From contig JACPPF010000089.1 in the NCBI GenBank assembly GCA_016191165.1, positions 62,001 to 126,000 on the forward strand: a stretch of 64,000 nt of DNA. Direction: 5' to 3'. Both the position numbers and the translations under genes were made by a program. The stretch is from Planctomycetota bacterium (GTDB taxonomy: Bacteria; Planctomycetota; Planctomycetia; Gemmatales; Gemmataceae). The notes beneath the pieces were generated by a model. It had not been told where the DNA came from. It made no database searches and was given only the letters and a program-made list of their open reading frames with translations. Positions 17,507 to 26,044 of the stretch are shown here, piece by piece. Every line of letters begins with the position of its first letter. Position 1 is the stretch's first letter.

Positions 17507-18763
17507 TTACCGAGCCAGCAACAGGCCAGTATTTTGACCCCGCAGGCTCTGCACCGTGCTGGAACCCAGCAAGGTCACGCCCAGCACCCGTTCGACGGGG
17601 GCAAGCATCTTGTCCAGATAATTGTAGACCGTGATCAACGGGTCGGCGGAGACATAGATCCGATCGCCCGGCAACAGCTGATAGTTCGTCGTCGTATCGG
17701 CCCCTTGCGTAATGGCTTTCCAGTGCACCGGCAGCACCTGGCTGCACGGATGACCCGCCGGCGACGGACGCGCGACCCAGATCTTCTTCAGCGACGCCAC
17801 CGGCGGCAGACCCTGCACCCGGCTGATCGCGTCGAGCACCGTCTCGCCTCCCGTCGCCGGCAACGCAATCACCTGCTGGCCGTAGCCCGCGCCGTCGGCG
17901 ATGATATAGATCTTTCGGCTGTTGTACGCGAACACATCCACCGATACTTGCGGGCTAACCAGGTAGGCGCTCAGGTGATTCTCGATGACACACTTCACCT
18001 GCCCCAGCGTCATGCCGGCGACGAACACCGAACCGTACATGCCCAGGCTGATCGTGCCATCGGGCCGCACGAGATGCTGCCCGGCAACGTTCTGCTGGGC
18101 CCGCATTTGCACCAGGGCGACACTGACGCTGAAGTCGGATTTGACCACCTTGCGAATGTAGTCGGCAATGGACGCCTGCGTTTGATCGACCGTCAGGCCG
18201 GCGACGCGGATCGGCAGCAGCGTGTTGCCCAGGTTGATCGTGCCTTCCGGCGAGATCATGTACAGCCCCTTGATCTGGTCCTTGAACGCGCCGACGACTT
18301 CGACCTGCAGGACTTCCATCGCTTCAAGCTTGTACGGCCCCTTGGGGACCAGGCGGTTGGCCTGGATCAAGAGGATGTCCGGCGCCGCGACCCGATGCGG
18401 CGGATGGGTGATTCGATTCAATTCGGTGGGCGGCGGCATGTTCATGGGAGCGCCCATGCCGGCGGGCATCGGCGTGCCGAGTCCCGGTTGTTCGACGATG
18501 AATTCACCAGGTTGTCCCTGGACCGCCTGCGGCGCGCCCGTGAAGCGCGCCTGCGGTGTATAGGAGGCCTGCTGAATGCCGTTTTTGTTCGCCGACGGGT
18601 TGTTGGCCGACTGCGGATAGGAGCCACGCGGGCTGTTGATATACCCGCCGGATGGAGGCAGCATCGGCGGCTCCGAGCTGGTGTTCATGCAACCCGCCAG
18701 GGCCAGGCATGTACCCAGCAGGACGACGGCTACGACCCATTTTCGTTGGCCCTTGCGCACCAT
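17507..18763 (-). CDS. Outer-membrane polysaccharide export lipoprotein (Wza/SLBB type)
   Basis: A 418-residue lipoprotein starting MVRKGQRKW, with AAGGAG 7 bases before the start. Lipobox LALAGC places the lipidated cysteine at residue 25. After a Pro/Asn-rich linker comes a polysaccharide export (Poly_export) domain, PDILLIQANRLVPKG to MISPEGTINLG, and then two or more SLBB-like segments with repeated PDGTISLGMYGSVFVAGMTL and LVSPQVSVDVFAYNSRKIYI units, ending with a DRIYV (GDRIYVSADPL) motif. It should form part of a channel exporting capsule or exopolysaccharide. The divergent glycosyltransferase gene at 19.2 kb fits that role. Confidence 0.85.
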   Translation of the reverse strand: MVRKGQRKWVVAVVLLGTCLALAGCMNTSSEPPMLPPSGGYINSPRGSYPQSANNPSANKNGIQQASYTPQARFTGAPQAVQGQPGEFIVEQPGLGTPMPAGMGAPMNMPPPTELNRITHPPHRVAAPDILLIQANRLVPKGPYKLEAMEVLQVEVVGAFKDQIKGLYMISPEGTINLGNTLLPIRVAGLTVDQTQASIADYIRKVVKSDFSVSVALVQMRAQQNVAGQHLVRPDGTISLGMYGSVFVAGMTLGQVKCVIENHLSAYLVSPQVSVDVFAYNSRKIYIIADGAGYGQQVIALPATGGETVLDAISRVQGLPPVASLKKIWVARPSPAGHPCSQVLPVHWKAITQGADTTTNYQLLPGDRIYVSADPLITVYNYLDKMLAPVERVLGVTLLGSSTVQSLRGQNTGLLLAR

Positions 18764-19231
18764 GTTCCGCTCCTTGCAACGATGATCCCAGCCGCGCCCG
18801 CCTTGGCGCAGCCTGTTCCGCGACAACCGGCGCCGGCGCGCCTTGTGCCACTTACAGAATGCTGGTTTGATGATGTCCCAAATTCGTGACGATCCCACTG
18901 CTTCCCCAAGCAGTCTCCGCCCACGCCCAGCGCCGACGACCGCGTCTTGTCGGGGTCGCTGCGCCGTGCCGTTGCCGAAAATCGTCAATTCGAGACGCCC
19001 CCTATAGCCAAGGACAAAGGAAACGCAAGATCAAAAGCACGATTTTTTGGCCGCCACTTGCGGCGCAAGCGGCGTACCGGAGAACGAAACCTGTCGGCGT
19101 TCGTTCCATTCCGCGCCGTTTGCCTGCCTTGCCAGACGTCGTGGCTTCTCGGCAAACCGGGCTTGATCCTTGGGGGGCGAAACGCTTATATGCCGAATGC
19201 CCAGGTCCTTTCCTCAAACCGGACGCCGCCT
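18764..19231. other. Intergenic region between export lipoprotein and glycosyltransferase genes
   Basis: This 468-base divergent gap holds no gene I can support: the in-frame extensions of both neighbours into it are Arg-rich and lack ribosome binding sites. A weak family C-like half-site, GCCGCCACTTGCGGCGCAAG, is near 19059-19078. Promoters for both genes are expected here, but no convincing -35/-10 pair was found. Confidence 0.5.
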
Positions 19232-20380
19232 ATGCGAATCTGTCTGTATACCGAGACGGCTCTGCCCAAGGTGGGCGGACAGGAAATCGTCGTGGACGCG
19301 CTGGCGCGCCAGTACCAGGCGCTGGGGCATCAACCCGTCGTCTTCGCCCCCCGGCCACGCAAGCTCTCGCTGCGCGGGACCAGCTACCCCTATGAAGTCG
19401 TGCGGCACCCGCGCTTTTACTCCACGCAGTATTTCGTGCCGTGGTATCGGCGTTATCTTCGCAATGAATATCTTCGGCAACCGTTTGACGTTTTGCATTG
19501 CCACGGCATCTACCCGCCCAGCTTTCTGGCGGCACTGGTGAAGCCTGACCTGGGCGTGCCGATCGTGGTCACCAGTCACGGCGGCGACGTTTACGAAAAG
19601 AACGTGCGCCTGCGGAAGCCGTTGATCGTCGAGCGTTGCGTCGAGGGTTTGCGTTGCGCCAGCGCGCTGGTGGCGATCAGCCGATTCACGCGTGCCGGCT
19701 TCGAGCGGCTGTGCCCGGAAGCGTCGCCGCGCATCGTCGATATTCCCAACGGCGTCAACGTCGCCGTTCATGCCGAGCGCGTCGCCCGACCGACCGATTT
19801 GAATTTCAAGTTCCAGCCCGGCTCGTATGCCGTCTTCGTGGGTCGACTGAAATACCGCAAGGGAGTCGATGTTCTCCTGCGCGCGCTGGCCAGGTTGCCG
19901 GACAACATGCCAGGCCAGCTCGTCATTCTCGGCGACGGCGATGAGCGGGCCTTTCTCGAAATCCTGAGCGATCAGCTCGGTTTGGCCCGGCGCGTTCGCT
20001 TCCTCGGCACCGTGACCGGCCCGGCCAAGACGTACCTGGTGCAAAACGCCCGCTTCGGCATCGTCCCGTCGCGCCAGTGGGAGGCGTTCGGCCTGGTGGT
20101 TCTGGAAGGATACGCCTCGGGCTTGCCGATGATCGCAACTGACATGCCCGGCCTGGCCGATCTGATTCAGCCGGAAGTCACGGGGCTGCTGGCGCCGCCC
20201 GAATCCCCCGAGGCGCTGGCAGGCTCGCTGGAACGACTCTTCACGGACGACGCGCTCGTCCAGCGCATGAGCCACCAGGCTCGCCGCGTCGTTCAACAAT
20301 ACGACTGGCGCAATATCGCTCTTCGCCACCTGGACCTTTACGAACATTTGCGTGGCGGCCGCCGCGCCCTGGCGGCGTGA
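19232..20380 (+). CDS. GT4-family glycosyltransferase
   Basis: A 382-residue glycosyltransferase of GT-B fold, starting MRICLYTETALPKVGGQE at 19232; the N-terminal glycine loop (PKVGGQE) directly follows the start, so upstream frames are excluded. The N-terminal acceptor half includes FDVLHCHGIYPPSFLA. The C-terminal nucleotide-sugar half has FVGRLKYRKGVDVLLRAL and the EX7E signature in SRQWEAFGLVVLEGYASGLP. The last residues are the usual YDWRNIALRHLDLYEHL helix. It should transfer a sugar from an activated donor in polysaccharide or glycolipid assembly, consistent with the neighbouring export lipoprotein. The donor is unknown. Confidence 0.88.
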   Translation: MRICLYTETALPKVGGQEIVVDALARQYQALGHQPVVFAPRPRKLSLRGTSYPYEVVRHPRFYSTQYFVPWYRRYLRNEYLRQPFDVLHCHGIYPPSFLAALVKPDLGVPIVVTSHGGDVYEKNVRLRKPLIVERCVEGLRCASALVAISRFTRAGFERLCPEASPRIVDIPNGVNVAVHAERVARPTDLNFKFQPGSYAVFVGRLKYRKGVDVLLRALARLPDNMPGQLVILGDGDERAFLEILSDQLGLARRVRFLGTVTGPAKTYLVQNARFGIVPSRQWEAFGLVVLEGYASGLPMIATDMPGLADLIQPEVTGLLAPPESPEALAGSLERLFTDDALVQRMSHQARRVVQQYDWRNIALRHLDLYEHLRGGRRALAA

Positions 20381-20387
20381 GAAAGCT

Positions 20388-20487
20388 TCTCCCCTCTCCC
20401 TCTGGGAGAGGGGCCGGGGGTGGAGCAGTCGATGTTTCGTGGGTTCGGCCCTCACCCCCAACCCCTCGCCCAGGGGGAGAGGGGAGA
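20388..20487. repeat. Palindromic element, family A (paired)
   Basis: CCCCTCTCCC-TCT-GGGAGAGGGG (20391-20413) and, further on, CCCCTCGCCCAGGGGGAGAGGGG (20462-20484), with an outer symmetry TCTCCCCTCTCCC against GGGGGAGAGGGGAGA. It has the same arms as the in-frame copy at 440-465. Confidence 0.85.
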
Positions 20488-20585
20488 CATCGATCACGCT
20501 TCCGGCTCGCGGCTTTCGGTTTGGCAGCGCGTTCCCTCCGTGTTATCATTTCTCGCGTGCCGCTTCACTCCTTGAGGAATTTATC

Positions 20586-21851
20586 ATGCTGACCCGCAGA
20601 ACCTTCGTCGGCGCTGTTGGCGCTGGCGCCCTGGCCACCTCGACTCTTGAGTCGGCCCAGCAGCCGCGCCGCCCCAAACTCGCCGTCATCACCACGGAAT
20701 GGCGCGATCGCTCCCACGCCTGGCACATGGCCGAACGCTTTCTGCACGGCTACCCGATCGAGGGCCGCTGGCATCGCCCGCCGTTTGACCTCGTCGCCGC
20801 CTATGTCGATCAAACGCCAAAAAATGATTTGAGCCGGGCGCGCGCCAAGGAGTTCGGCTTCACCATTCATCGCACCATCGCCGAGGCGCTGCGGATGGGT
20901 GGCAAAACGCTCGCGGTCGATGCGGTCCTCATCATCGGCGAGCATGGCAACTACCCGGTCAACAAGCTCGGTCAAAAGCAGTATCCACGCTACGAGTTCT
21001 TCCGCCAGGCCGTCGATGTCTTCCGCAAGGATGGCCGAACCGCCCCGGTCTTCAACGACAAGCACCTGTCGTGGCGCTGGGAATGGGCCCGCGAGATGGT
21101 TGACACCGCGCGGAAGATGAACTTCGGATTCCTGGCAGGCTCCTCGCTTCCGGTAACCTGGCGCATGCCCGCCATCGACATGCCCTTCGGCGCCGAAGTC
21201 GATGAGGTGATGTGCCTGGCGATCGGTAGCGTCGATAGCTACGACTTTCACGCGCTGGAGGTAATCCAGTGCATGGCCGAGCGCCGGCGCGGCGGGGAAC
21301 GAGGGGTGGTGAATATTCAGGCGCTGCGGGGCAACGCATTCTGGAAGGCGATGCTAACGGGTTCCTGGGCCAAGGGAGGCTGGAGCCCCGAGCTGTTTCA
21401 AGCATGCCTGTGCCGAAGCCAGACGCTGGCGCAACCCGCGACGTTCAGCCACCGCTTGCCAACGCCTCAGCAGATTCGAGCCTGGGTGAAGTCGCCCGTC
21501 GCGTACCGGTTTGAATATGCGGACGGGTTGAAGGCGACGATGCTGTTGATGAACGGCCTGGTCGGCGATTTCACGTTTGCGGCCCGGATCAAAAACCAGC
21601 GCGAGCCGCTTTCGACGCTGTTCTACCTGCCGCCGGTGCCGAACGTGACCTATTCGGCATCGTTGATGTCAAAGGCGGAAGAACTGTTCACGACGGGCCG
21701 GGCGCCGTACCCGGTGGAGCGAACGCTGTTGACGACGGGCCTGGTCGCCGCGGGCATGTTGTCGCTAGCCACGGGCGGCCAGCGCGTGCCGACGCCGCAT
21801 TTGGCGATTCGCTACCAGGCGCCGCGCGTTTCGACGTTTGCGCGGAGTTGA
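20586..21851 (+). CDS. Tat-signal protein of unknown function (planctomycete family)
   Basis: A 421-residue protein starting MLTRRTFVGAVGAGALATST, a twin-arginine-type signal; GAGGAA stands 7 bases before the ATG at 20586. The mature chain opens with a beta strand KLAVITTEW and then helices RSHAWHMAERFLHGYP, followed by AVLIIGEHGNYPVNKLGQKQ. It resembles NAD-binding or amidohydrolase-associated Tat proteins seen in planctomycetes, but I recognise no catalytic set and give no function. A 130-base family H palindrome follows the stop. Confidence 0.6.
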   Translation: MLTRRTFVGAVGAGALATSTLESAQQPRRPKLAVITTEWRDRSHAWHMAERFLHGYPIEGRWHRPPFDLVAAYVDQTPKNDLSRARAKEFGFTIHRTIAEALRMGGKTLAVDAVLIIGEHGNYPVNKLGQKQYPRYEFFRQAVDVFRKDGRTAPVFNDKHLSWRWEWAREMVDTARKMNFGFLAGSSLPVTWRMPAIDMPFGAEVDEVMCLAIGSVDSYDFHALEVIQCMAERRRGGERGVVNIQALRGNAFWKAMLTGSWAKGGWSPELFQACLCRSQTLAQPATFSHRLPTPQQIRAWVKSPVAYRFEYADGLKATMLLMNGLVGDFTFAARIKNQREPLSTLFYLPPVPNVTYSASLMSKAEELFTTGRAPYPVERTLLTTGLVAAGMLSLATGGQRVPTPHLAIRYQAPRVSTFARS

Positions 21852-21860
21852 GCACCTCTA

Positions 21861-21994
21861 CCTGGTTCCCAAACATTTACCTGGTTCCCAAACTCTGTTT
21901 GGGAACCCACGTGAGCGAAACTCTGTTTCGCGAGCGGTCCGTTCACTCGAAACGGAGTTTCCGGTCTTGCGTTCCCAAACGGAGTTTGGGAACG
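21861..21994. repeat. Palindromic element, family H
   Basis: Contains two direct copies of CCTGGTTCCCAAAC, the hairpin TTCCCAAACTCTGTTTGGGAA (21885-21905), GCGAAACTCTGTTTCGC, and the closing hairpin GTTCCCAAACGGAGTTTGGG (21971-21990). The same layout recurs at 63.70-63.82 kb. It fills the gap before the orphan regulator, the place where a toxin gene would be expected. Confidence 0.85.
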
Positions 21995-22031
21995 AGGTAG
22001 AAAAATCGCACCCTGTATGGGTGGAATTCCA

Positions 22032-22322
22032 ATGAAAAAGAAGGACTTCGATGCCCTGACGGAAAGCATCAAACAGGCTGGAAAAATCAGGCGCGGAGAA
22101 GCCGAGCCAGCCCGTGTGACCGAGGTTGAACCGGTGGACGTGAAGGCGATCCGTCGGCGGTTGGGTAAATCGCAGGCGCAATTTGCCCTGATGATCGGTG
22201 TGAGCCTGGCCACCTTGCAAAACTGGGAACAAGGCCGACGCCGCCCCGATGGCCCGGCCCGCGCCCTTCTGCAAGTCGCCGCGCGACATCCGGAAGCCGT
22301 GCAAGCGGCGCTTTCGTCGTGA
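22032..22322 (+). CDS. HigA/NadS-like helix-turn-helix regulator (orphan antitoxin?)
   Basis: A 96-residue protein starting MKKKDFDALTESIKQAGKIR at 22032 (an ATG at 22017 would add five residues). The N-terminal helix followed by RRGEAEPARV and the HTH IRRRLGKSQAQFALMIGVSL, then LQNWEQGRRRPDGPARALLQ, are hallmarks of the NadS/HigA2 antitoxins. Such genes normally follow a RelE/HigB toxin, but the upstream space is filled by a family H palindrome and the downstream neighbour is on the opposite strand, so no toxin is present. It may be a remnant or a stand-alone regulator. Confidence 0.75.
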   Translation: MKKKDFDALTESIKQAGKIRRGEAEPARVTEVEPVDVKAIRRRLGKSQAQFALMIGVSLATLQNWEQGRRRPDGPARALLQVAARHPEAVQAALSS

Positions 22323-22327
22323 TGAAT

Positions 22328-22384
22328 CCGCTGTTTGCGGTTTAGCGCTCGCACGTCGTCACGCGAACGCTGAGCCGCAAGCGG
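22328..22384. repeat. Palindromic element, family C
   Basis: CCGCTGTTTGCGGTTTAGCG (left, 22328-22347) pairs imperfectly with CGAACGCTGAGCCGCAAGCGG (right, ending 22384). It lies between the convergent HigA-like and prohead protease genes. Confidence 0.75.
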
Positions 22385-23200
22385 CTATTCCACTTGCCCT
22401 CTCGCCTTGCGCCACGCTCGCTCGCACGCCGCGGCCAGGCGAACCTCCACTATCCCCGGCGTCAGCATTCGCCGCGCCATCGTCTCCACCGTATCCAGCG
22501 ACGTGAACGCCACGCTTGGCGGCGTTGGCATGCCCAGCAATTCGACCCACGCGCCCGGTACCGACTTCGACACCGTCTCGACCACCGCGTTGGGCTGCAT
22601 CGGCAGGTAACAGCACGCATATTCCGCGAGCAACCATTCCTCGATGATGTAACGCACGTTCGCGAGACCGGCATTCTTCTGAATCTCCTCCGCCGTCGGC
22701 GCGTGCATCTTGAGCGGAATGAAGCCGATGCTCTTGCCGCGCAACAGGCCGGCCTTGACCAGCTCGAACGCGAGATCGGGCGGCCAATCGCTCAACGTCC
22801 AGCCTTGAGGCCGAGGCGGATAGTGCGTCTTGGCCTTGACGCCGCGCAAGGTGCCGTCCCGGGCCTTGCGTCTCCACAGCGATCGGCCGACCGGCGGCTG
22901 ATCGTAGGCGTGATTGAGCGTGACGATCGGGTTGAGCTGAAAATGCGAGTCGTCCATGCCGCTCGCCAGCACGATGTCGCCGAGCCGATCGGGCGTCTCC
23001 TCGGTGATCCACGACACGTCGGCGCGCTCGCCCGGCTGCAACTCCGAGACGCCACGCTCGAAGGCGCAACGCCGCAGCGTGAAGGCATCGTCGTCGGGCA
23101 ACGCCTTCAGGCGCTGTTCAAGCGTCCGGGCCTGGGCGTCCTTCATCGGCAAGCCGAAGGGGCCTTCGGTGTCGAAATGGGTTTTCATGAAGGTGGACAT
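22385..23200 (-). CDS. HK97-type prohead maturation protease
   Basis: A 271-residue protein starting MSTFMKTHFDTEG with GGAG 6 bases upstream. It matches the phage prohead protease group: an N-terminal strand region, LNPIVTLNHAYDQPPVG with the likely catalytic His, and LLRGKSIGFIPL with the catalytic Ser context. This enzyme normally trims the major capsid protein and scaffold inside the prohead. It is last in a minus-strand module terminase, portal, protease. No capsid gene follows; the next feature is a palindrome and the HigA-like gene in opposite orientation. Confidence 0.85.
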   Translation of the reverse strand: MSTFMKTHFDTEGPFGLPMKDAQARTLEQRLKALPDDDAFTLRRCAFERGVSELQPGERADVSWITEETPDRLGDIVLASGMDDSHFQLNPIVTLNHAYDQPPVGRSLWRRKARDGTLRGVKAKTHYPPRPQGWTLSDWPPDLAFELVKAGLLRGKSIGFIPLKMHAPTAEEIQKNAGLANVRYIIEEWLLAEYACCYLPMQPNAVVETVSKSVPGAWVELLGMPTPPSVAFTSLDTVETMARRMLTPGIVEVRLAAACERAWRKARGQVE

Positions 23201-23218
23201 GGCATTCTCCTTGTTTAA

Positions 23219-23239
23219 CCGCTCGCCTTTGGCGAGCGG
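23219..23239. repeat. Palindromic hairpin, family D
   Basis: CCGCTCGCC-TTT-GGCGAGCGG, a 9-bp perfect stem with a 3-base loop, between the portal stop and the protease start. It is preceded by GTTTAA, as in other copies of this family. Confidence 0.82.
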
Positions 23240-23244
23240 GTGTA

Positions 23245-24528
23245 TCATGCCGCGCTCCCCAAAGGGTCGCGGCCAAACGGGCGGTCGCCCCACGCGACCG
23301 GCGCCAGCCCGCGCGCGGTGCGGACCTCGTTGATCGTGCGGACGCCCTGGCGCAGGTCGGCCTGCGCCTGCTGTAAGAGAAATTGCTGATTCGCCGGCGT
23401 CGGGTCCGGCGTGTGAACGAACAGCCGGCCTGACGGATCGTACAGCGGGATCAACTGCTCGTTGAGCTTTTCATCGCGCCGCCGCAGGCGTGGCACGATC
23501 GCCAGCGTCTTGTGCAGATGATCCGCCGCCTGCAAATTCGCGAGGTTCGTGTCGCCCGACAGGAATGGCAGCGGCACGTGAAAGGCGTTGGCGATGTCTT
23601 CCTTCGTCGCTTTCATATCCGCCAGCGCGGCCAGGTCGCCCATCGATTGCGACAGCAAGGTCACCGTCAACCCAGATTGGGCGACCAGCGCCCGGCCCTG
23701 CCCGCCGCGCGTGAACTTCTCGCGCCACATTTTTTCGAGCCGATCGCGTTCATCGGGATGAATCGGTTCGTTCGGCGTCAACACCACGCTGGGCAGGCCG
23801 GTATTGTCGTAGATGCCGCGCTTCATCGCTGCGAATTCGGAGGCGAGAGAGACTTGCTCGAAGCAGGCCCGCAGCGGACTGATGCCGCCGACGTACGGAT
23901 CGCGCGGATCGGGAAAGCGGAAATGCACGATTCGATTCGCAGGGATTTGCTGGACGATTTGCCCGCGGTATTCGTAGTAATCGACGAGCCGTGCGCTGTT
24001 GGCCGCCCGATTCGGCGTGACGAGGTGCGCAGGCAAGGGCCAGATCGCGCTAGGGATATTCAGCACCGGATCGAAGTCGAGCAGCCAGTAGGCGCTGCCC
24101 GCGACCTCGAGCGACAACTCCGTGAGTTCCCAGAGATCAAAACCATTGTGAACGGGATTGACCTGGCGAAGAAGCGTCAGGAGAGGATGATCGATGACCT
24201 CCTCGATTTTTTGTTTCGCCAGCGCGGGATTGCCGGATTGCATCTGCCGCACAAGACCCGGCTCCAGAAGGCGCGTGGCGCAGCGCGGCGGCGCCTGCCT
24301 GGCATTCGTCGTGACATAAAGGCGCGGCGGCAAGGAGGCGCATGCCGAAGCGTTGATCGACGCGCAGGTCCACGCGGTGTTTTTCAATTCCGCCAGCAGT
24401 TCCGCCGCGGTCGGCGGCCGGCGGCGCTGGTAAACGTCGATGAACGCCGGGCCGGTCGATGGCAGGAGCGATGCCGGCGCCGTCTTGTGCCATAGCCAGC
24501 GCGCGAAGCGATGAAGGATGTTTTGCAT
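23245..24528 (-). CDS. HK97-family phage portal protein
   Basis: A 427-residue portal starting MQNILHRFARWLWHK at 24528; upstream codons run through a family F palindrome. Typical portal features are WPLPAHLVTPNR in the middle, DNTGLPSVVLTPNEPIHPDE, the ARG-rich LEKMWREKFTRGG and the C-terminal DIANAFHVPLPFLSG with the following helix AADHLHKTLAIVPRL. The portal forms the dodecameric ring through which DNA is packaged and is the docking point for the terminase encoded upstream. Length is normal for the family. The frame is uninterrupted, so the gene is not an obvious pseudogene. Confidence 0.88.
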   Translation of the reverse strand: MQNILHRFARWLWHKTAPASLLPSTGPAFIDVYQRRRPPTAAELLAELKNTAWTCASINASACASLPPRLYVTTNARQAPPRCATRLLEPGLVRQMQSGNPALAKQKIEEVIDHPLLTLLRQVNPVHNGFDLWELTELSLEVAGSAYWLLDFDPVLNIPSAIWPLPAHLVTPNRAANSARLVDYYEYRGQIVQQIPANRIVHFRFPDPRDPYVGGISPLRACFEQVSLASEFAAMKRGIYDNTGLPSVVLTPNEPIHPDERDRLEKMWREKFTRGGQGRALVAQSGLTVTLLSQSMGDLAALADMKATKEDIANAFHVPLPFLSGDTNLANLQAADHLHKTLAIVPRLRRRDEKLNEQLIPLYDPSGRLFVHTPDPTPANQQFLLQQAQADLRQGVRTINEVRTARGLAPVAWGDRPFGRDPLGSAA

Positions 24529-24540
24529 GGTTGACCCCGT

Positions 24541-24573
24541 CAAGCCCCGGGATGAGCGAAGCGATTCCCGGGG
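24541..24573. repeat. Palindromic element, family F
   Basis: CAAGCCCCGGGATGAGCGAA followed by GCGATTCCCGGGG, closing the stem with the opening CCCCGGGA. It lies between the terminase and portal genes. Confidence 0.85.
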
Positions 24574-24685
24574 ATTGGTGTGAGGAGGGTGGATCTCGCG
24601 AGATGAATCGTAACACGATGATCCCACGTTTTTCAAAGTCGGTTGTGTGAACCGGCGAAACCGCCGAGCGTAGCTTGCAGCCGGT

Positions 24686-25936
24686 CTACTTGGCGCACGG
24701 CGACGGCGCGCTGATGGTGGGAGGAGGCACGAGCCGCGACACCAGGTACCGCAGCGCCGCCAGGGCGTGGTTGTTGGCGTCGATCGGGTTTTCACCGATC
24801 GCGGCACGTTCCGCCGGCGTGGGATAACGGTACAACCTCGCCTCCGCGATCAGGCGGACGCAAGTCGCCGCGACTTTCAGCCTGCCCGTGCGTATCCGCG
24901 CCGTGATCAATGCGATACCCCGGCGAATGTTGTTGTCCCCCTTGCGCACCAGCAGTCCGCCGCGGCGCAGCTCCTCGATCTCGGTCCGCCCGGCCGGGTC
25001 GGCGTGCCACATCACCTCCCGCGGTAAAGCGGCCGCATGGTCGGAGATCGGCGTCTCACGCAGATACCGCTCGTGCGTGATCCACAGCACGTCGTCGTCC
25101 TGCGAATGCACTCCCCAAACCGCCGCGAACGGATTTCGCCAGCCGAAGTCGATGCCGCCCACCGCGTGCGCCGTACCAGCCGGGAGCGTAGGCGCCCGGT
25201 CGCTTGCGCTCCCGGCTGGTACGGCAATCGCCATCTCGAACTCTGGAAACACCAGCCCCTCCAGCGCGGTGAAGAGGCCGTTGTACTCCTGATCAACCCA
25301 GCCTTGCCCGAGAGCGCGAACCTCCTCGGCAACAAACTCCGGCGCGATACGCGGACACTGCGACCACGGGACATGGATGCGCCGCCACGGACCGGCGCCC
25401 ACCCATTCGTCGTAAAACCAGCCGCGCTGTCCGAACGGCGTCGAAAGAGCGACCAGCCTGCCCCGGCTCACCGCCAGCATGGGCCGTACCGAACGGTAAA
25501 GATCATCGGGAACCCGGGACGCCTCGTCGAGAATCAACAGATCGACGCCGGAGAACGAGCGAATCGTCTCCTCGCGCCCCGGCAATGCCACCAGCCGCGA
25601 ACCGTTCGCCAGTTCCAACTCGCTCTGGTTCGACTTGAGCGCCTCGACCGGCTGGCCGAGCGCCTGATAAGCGTCCAGCACTTTGCGAAACAGCTCATGG
25701 CTCTGCCGTTCGGAGGGCGCGACGATCAGAACGAGAGAGCCCGATACCGTGAGCAATTGGAGAAGCGCCAAAGCCGCGACGGTCGTCGATTTTCCGGTCT
25801 GCCGGGCACAGTTGAGCAGCAGGTAGGGCTCGCGCGCCAGAAGAAGTTCGTCCTGCCAGGGATCGGGCGTCAGTTTTTGAGCCCGCAGAACGAGTGAGGG
25901 ATCGAGCAACAGTGCCAGGGTAGAGGGCGCGTTCAT
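24686..25936 (-). CDS. Phage terminase large subunit (ATPase and nuclease)
   Basis: A 416-residue terminase. The ATPase half has Walker A ARQTGKST (residues ~43-50), Walker B DLLILDEAS (~133) and a motif III-like LVALSTPFGQRGW. The nuclease half has the metal-binding GGIDFGWRNP (~257) and the C-terminal DANNHALAALRYLV. It would package DNA through the portal encoded next. Between the two halves, residues ~238-256 (VPAGSASDRAPTLPAGTAHA) are encoded by a family E palindrome (25171-25224) inserted in frame just before the nuclease aspartate strand. The small terminase subunit is not seen. Confidence 0.88.
   Translation of the reverse strand: MNAPSTLALLLDPSLVLRAQKLTPDPWQDELLLAREPYLLLNCARQTGKSTTVAALALLQLLTVSGSLVLIVAPSERQSHELFRKVLDAYQALGQPVEALKSNQSELELANGSRLVALPGREETIRSFSGVDLLILDEASRVPDDLYRSVRPMLAVSRGRLVALSTPFGQRGWFYDEWVGAGPWRRIHVPWSQCPRIAPEFVAEEVRALGQGWVDQEYNGLFTALEGLVFPEFEMAIAVPAGSASDRAPTLPAGTAHAVGGIDFGWRNPFAAVWGVHSQDDDVLWITHERYLRETPISDHAAALPREVMWHADPAGRTEIEELRRGGLLVRKGDNNIRRGIALITARIRTGRLKVAATCVRLIAEARLYRYPTPAERAAIGENPIDANNHALAALRYLVSRLVPPPTISAPSPCAK
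25171..25224. repeat. Palindromic element, family E, in frame in the terminase gene
   Basis: CCGTACCAGCCGGGAGCG (25171-25188) and 25207-25224 are perfect 18-bp complements; the ends carry the family E signature ACCAGCC..GGCTGGT. The 54-base length keeps the reading frame. Confidence 0.9.
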
Positions 25937-26044
25937 GAAATGGAGCGTAACGCGCGGGGGTGGGGAAATGCAAAGTCGGTTGTCCAGGCCGCCTGCGGCT
26001 TGGCGTTTGCAGAATGCCTTGCGATGACCACGCCGCGACTGATT

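Noticed and set aside
18764-18988. N-terminal extension of the polysaccharide export lipoprotein up to 18988
   Set aside because: The extension is Arg-rich, would bury the lipobox signal peptide in the middle of the protein, and lacks a ribosome binding site; AAGGAG supports the internal ATG instead.
22032-25936. Complete prophage
   Set aside because: Only three phage genes are present; there is no integrase, capsid, tail, lysis or replication gene, and no attachment-site duplication was found.
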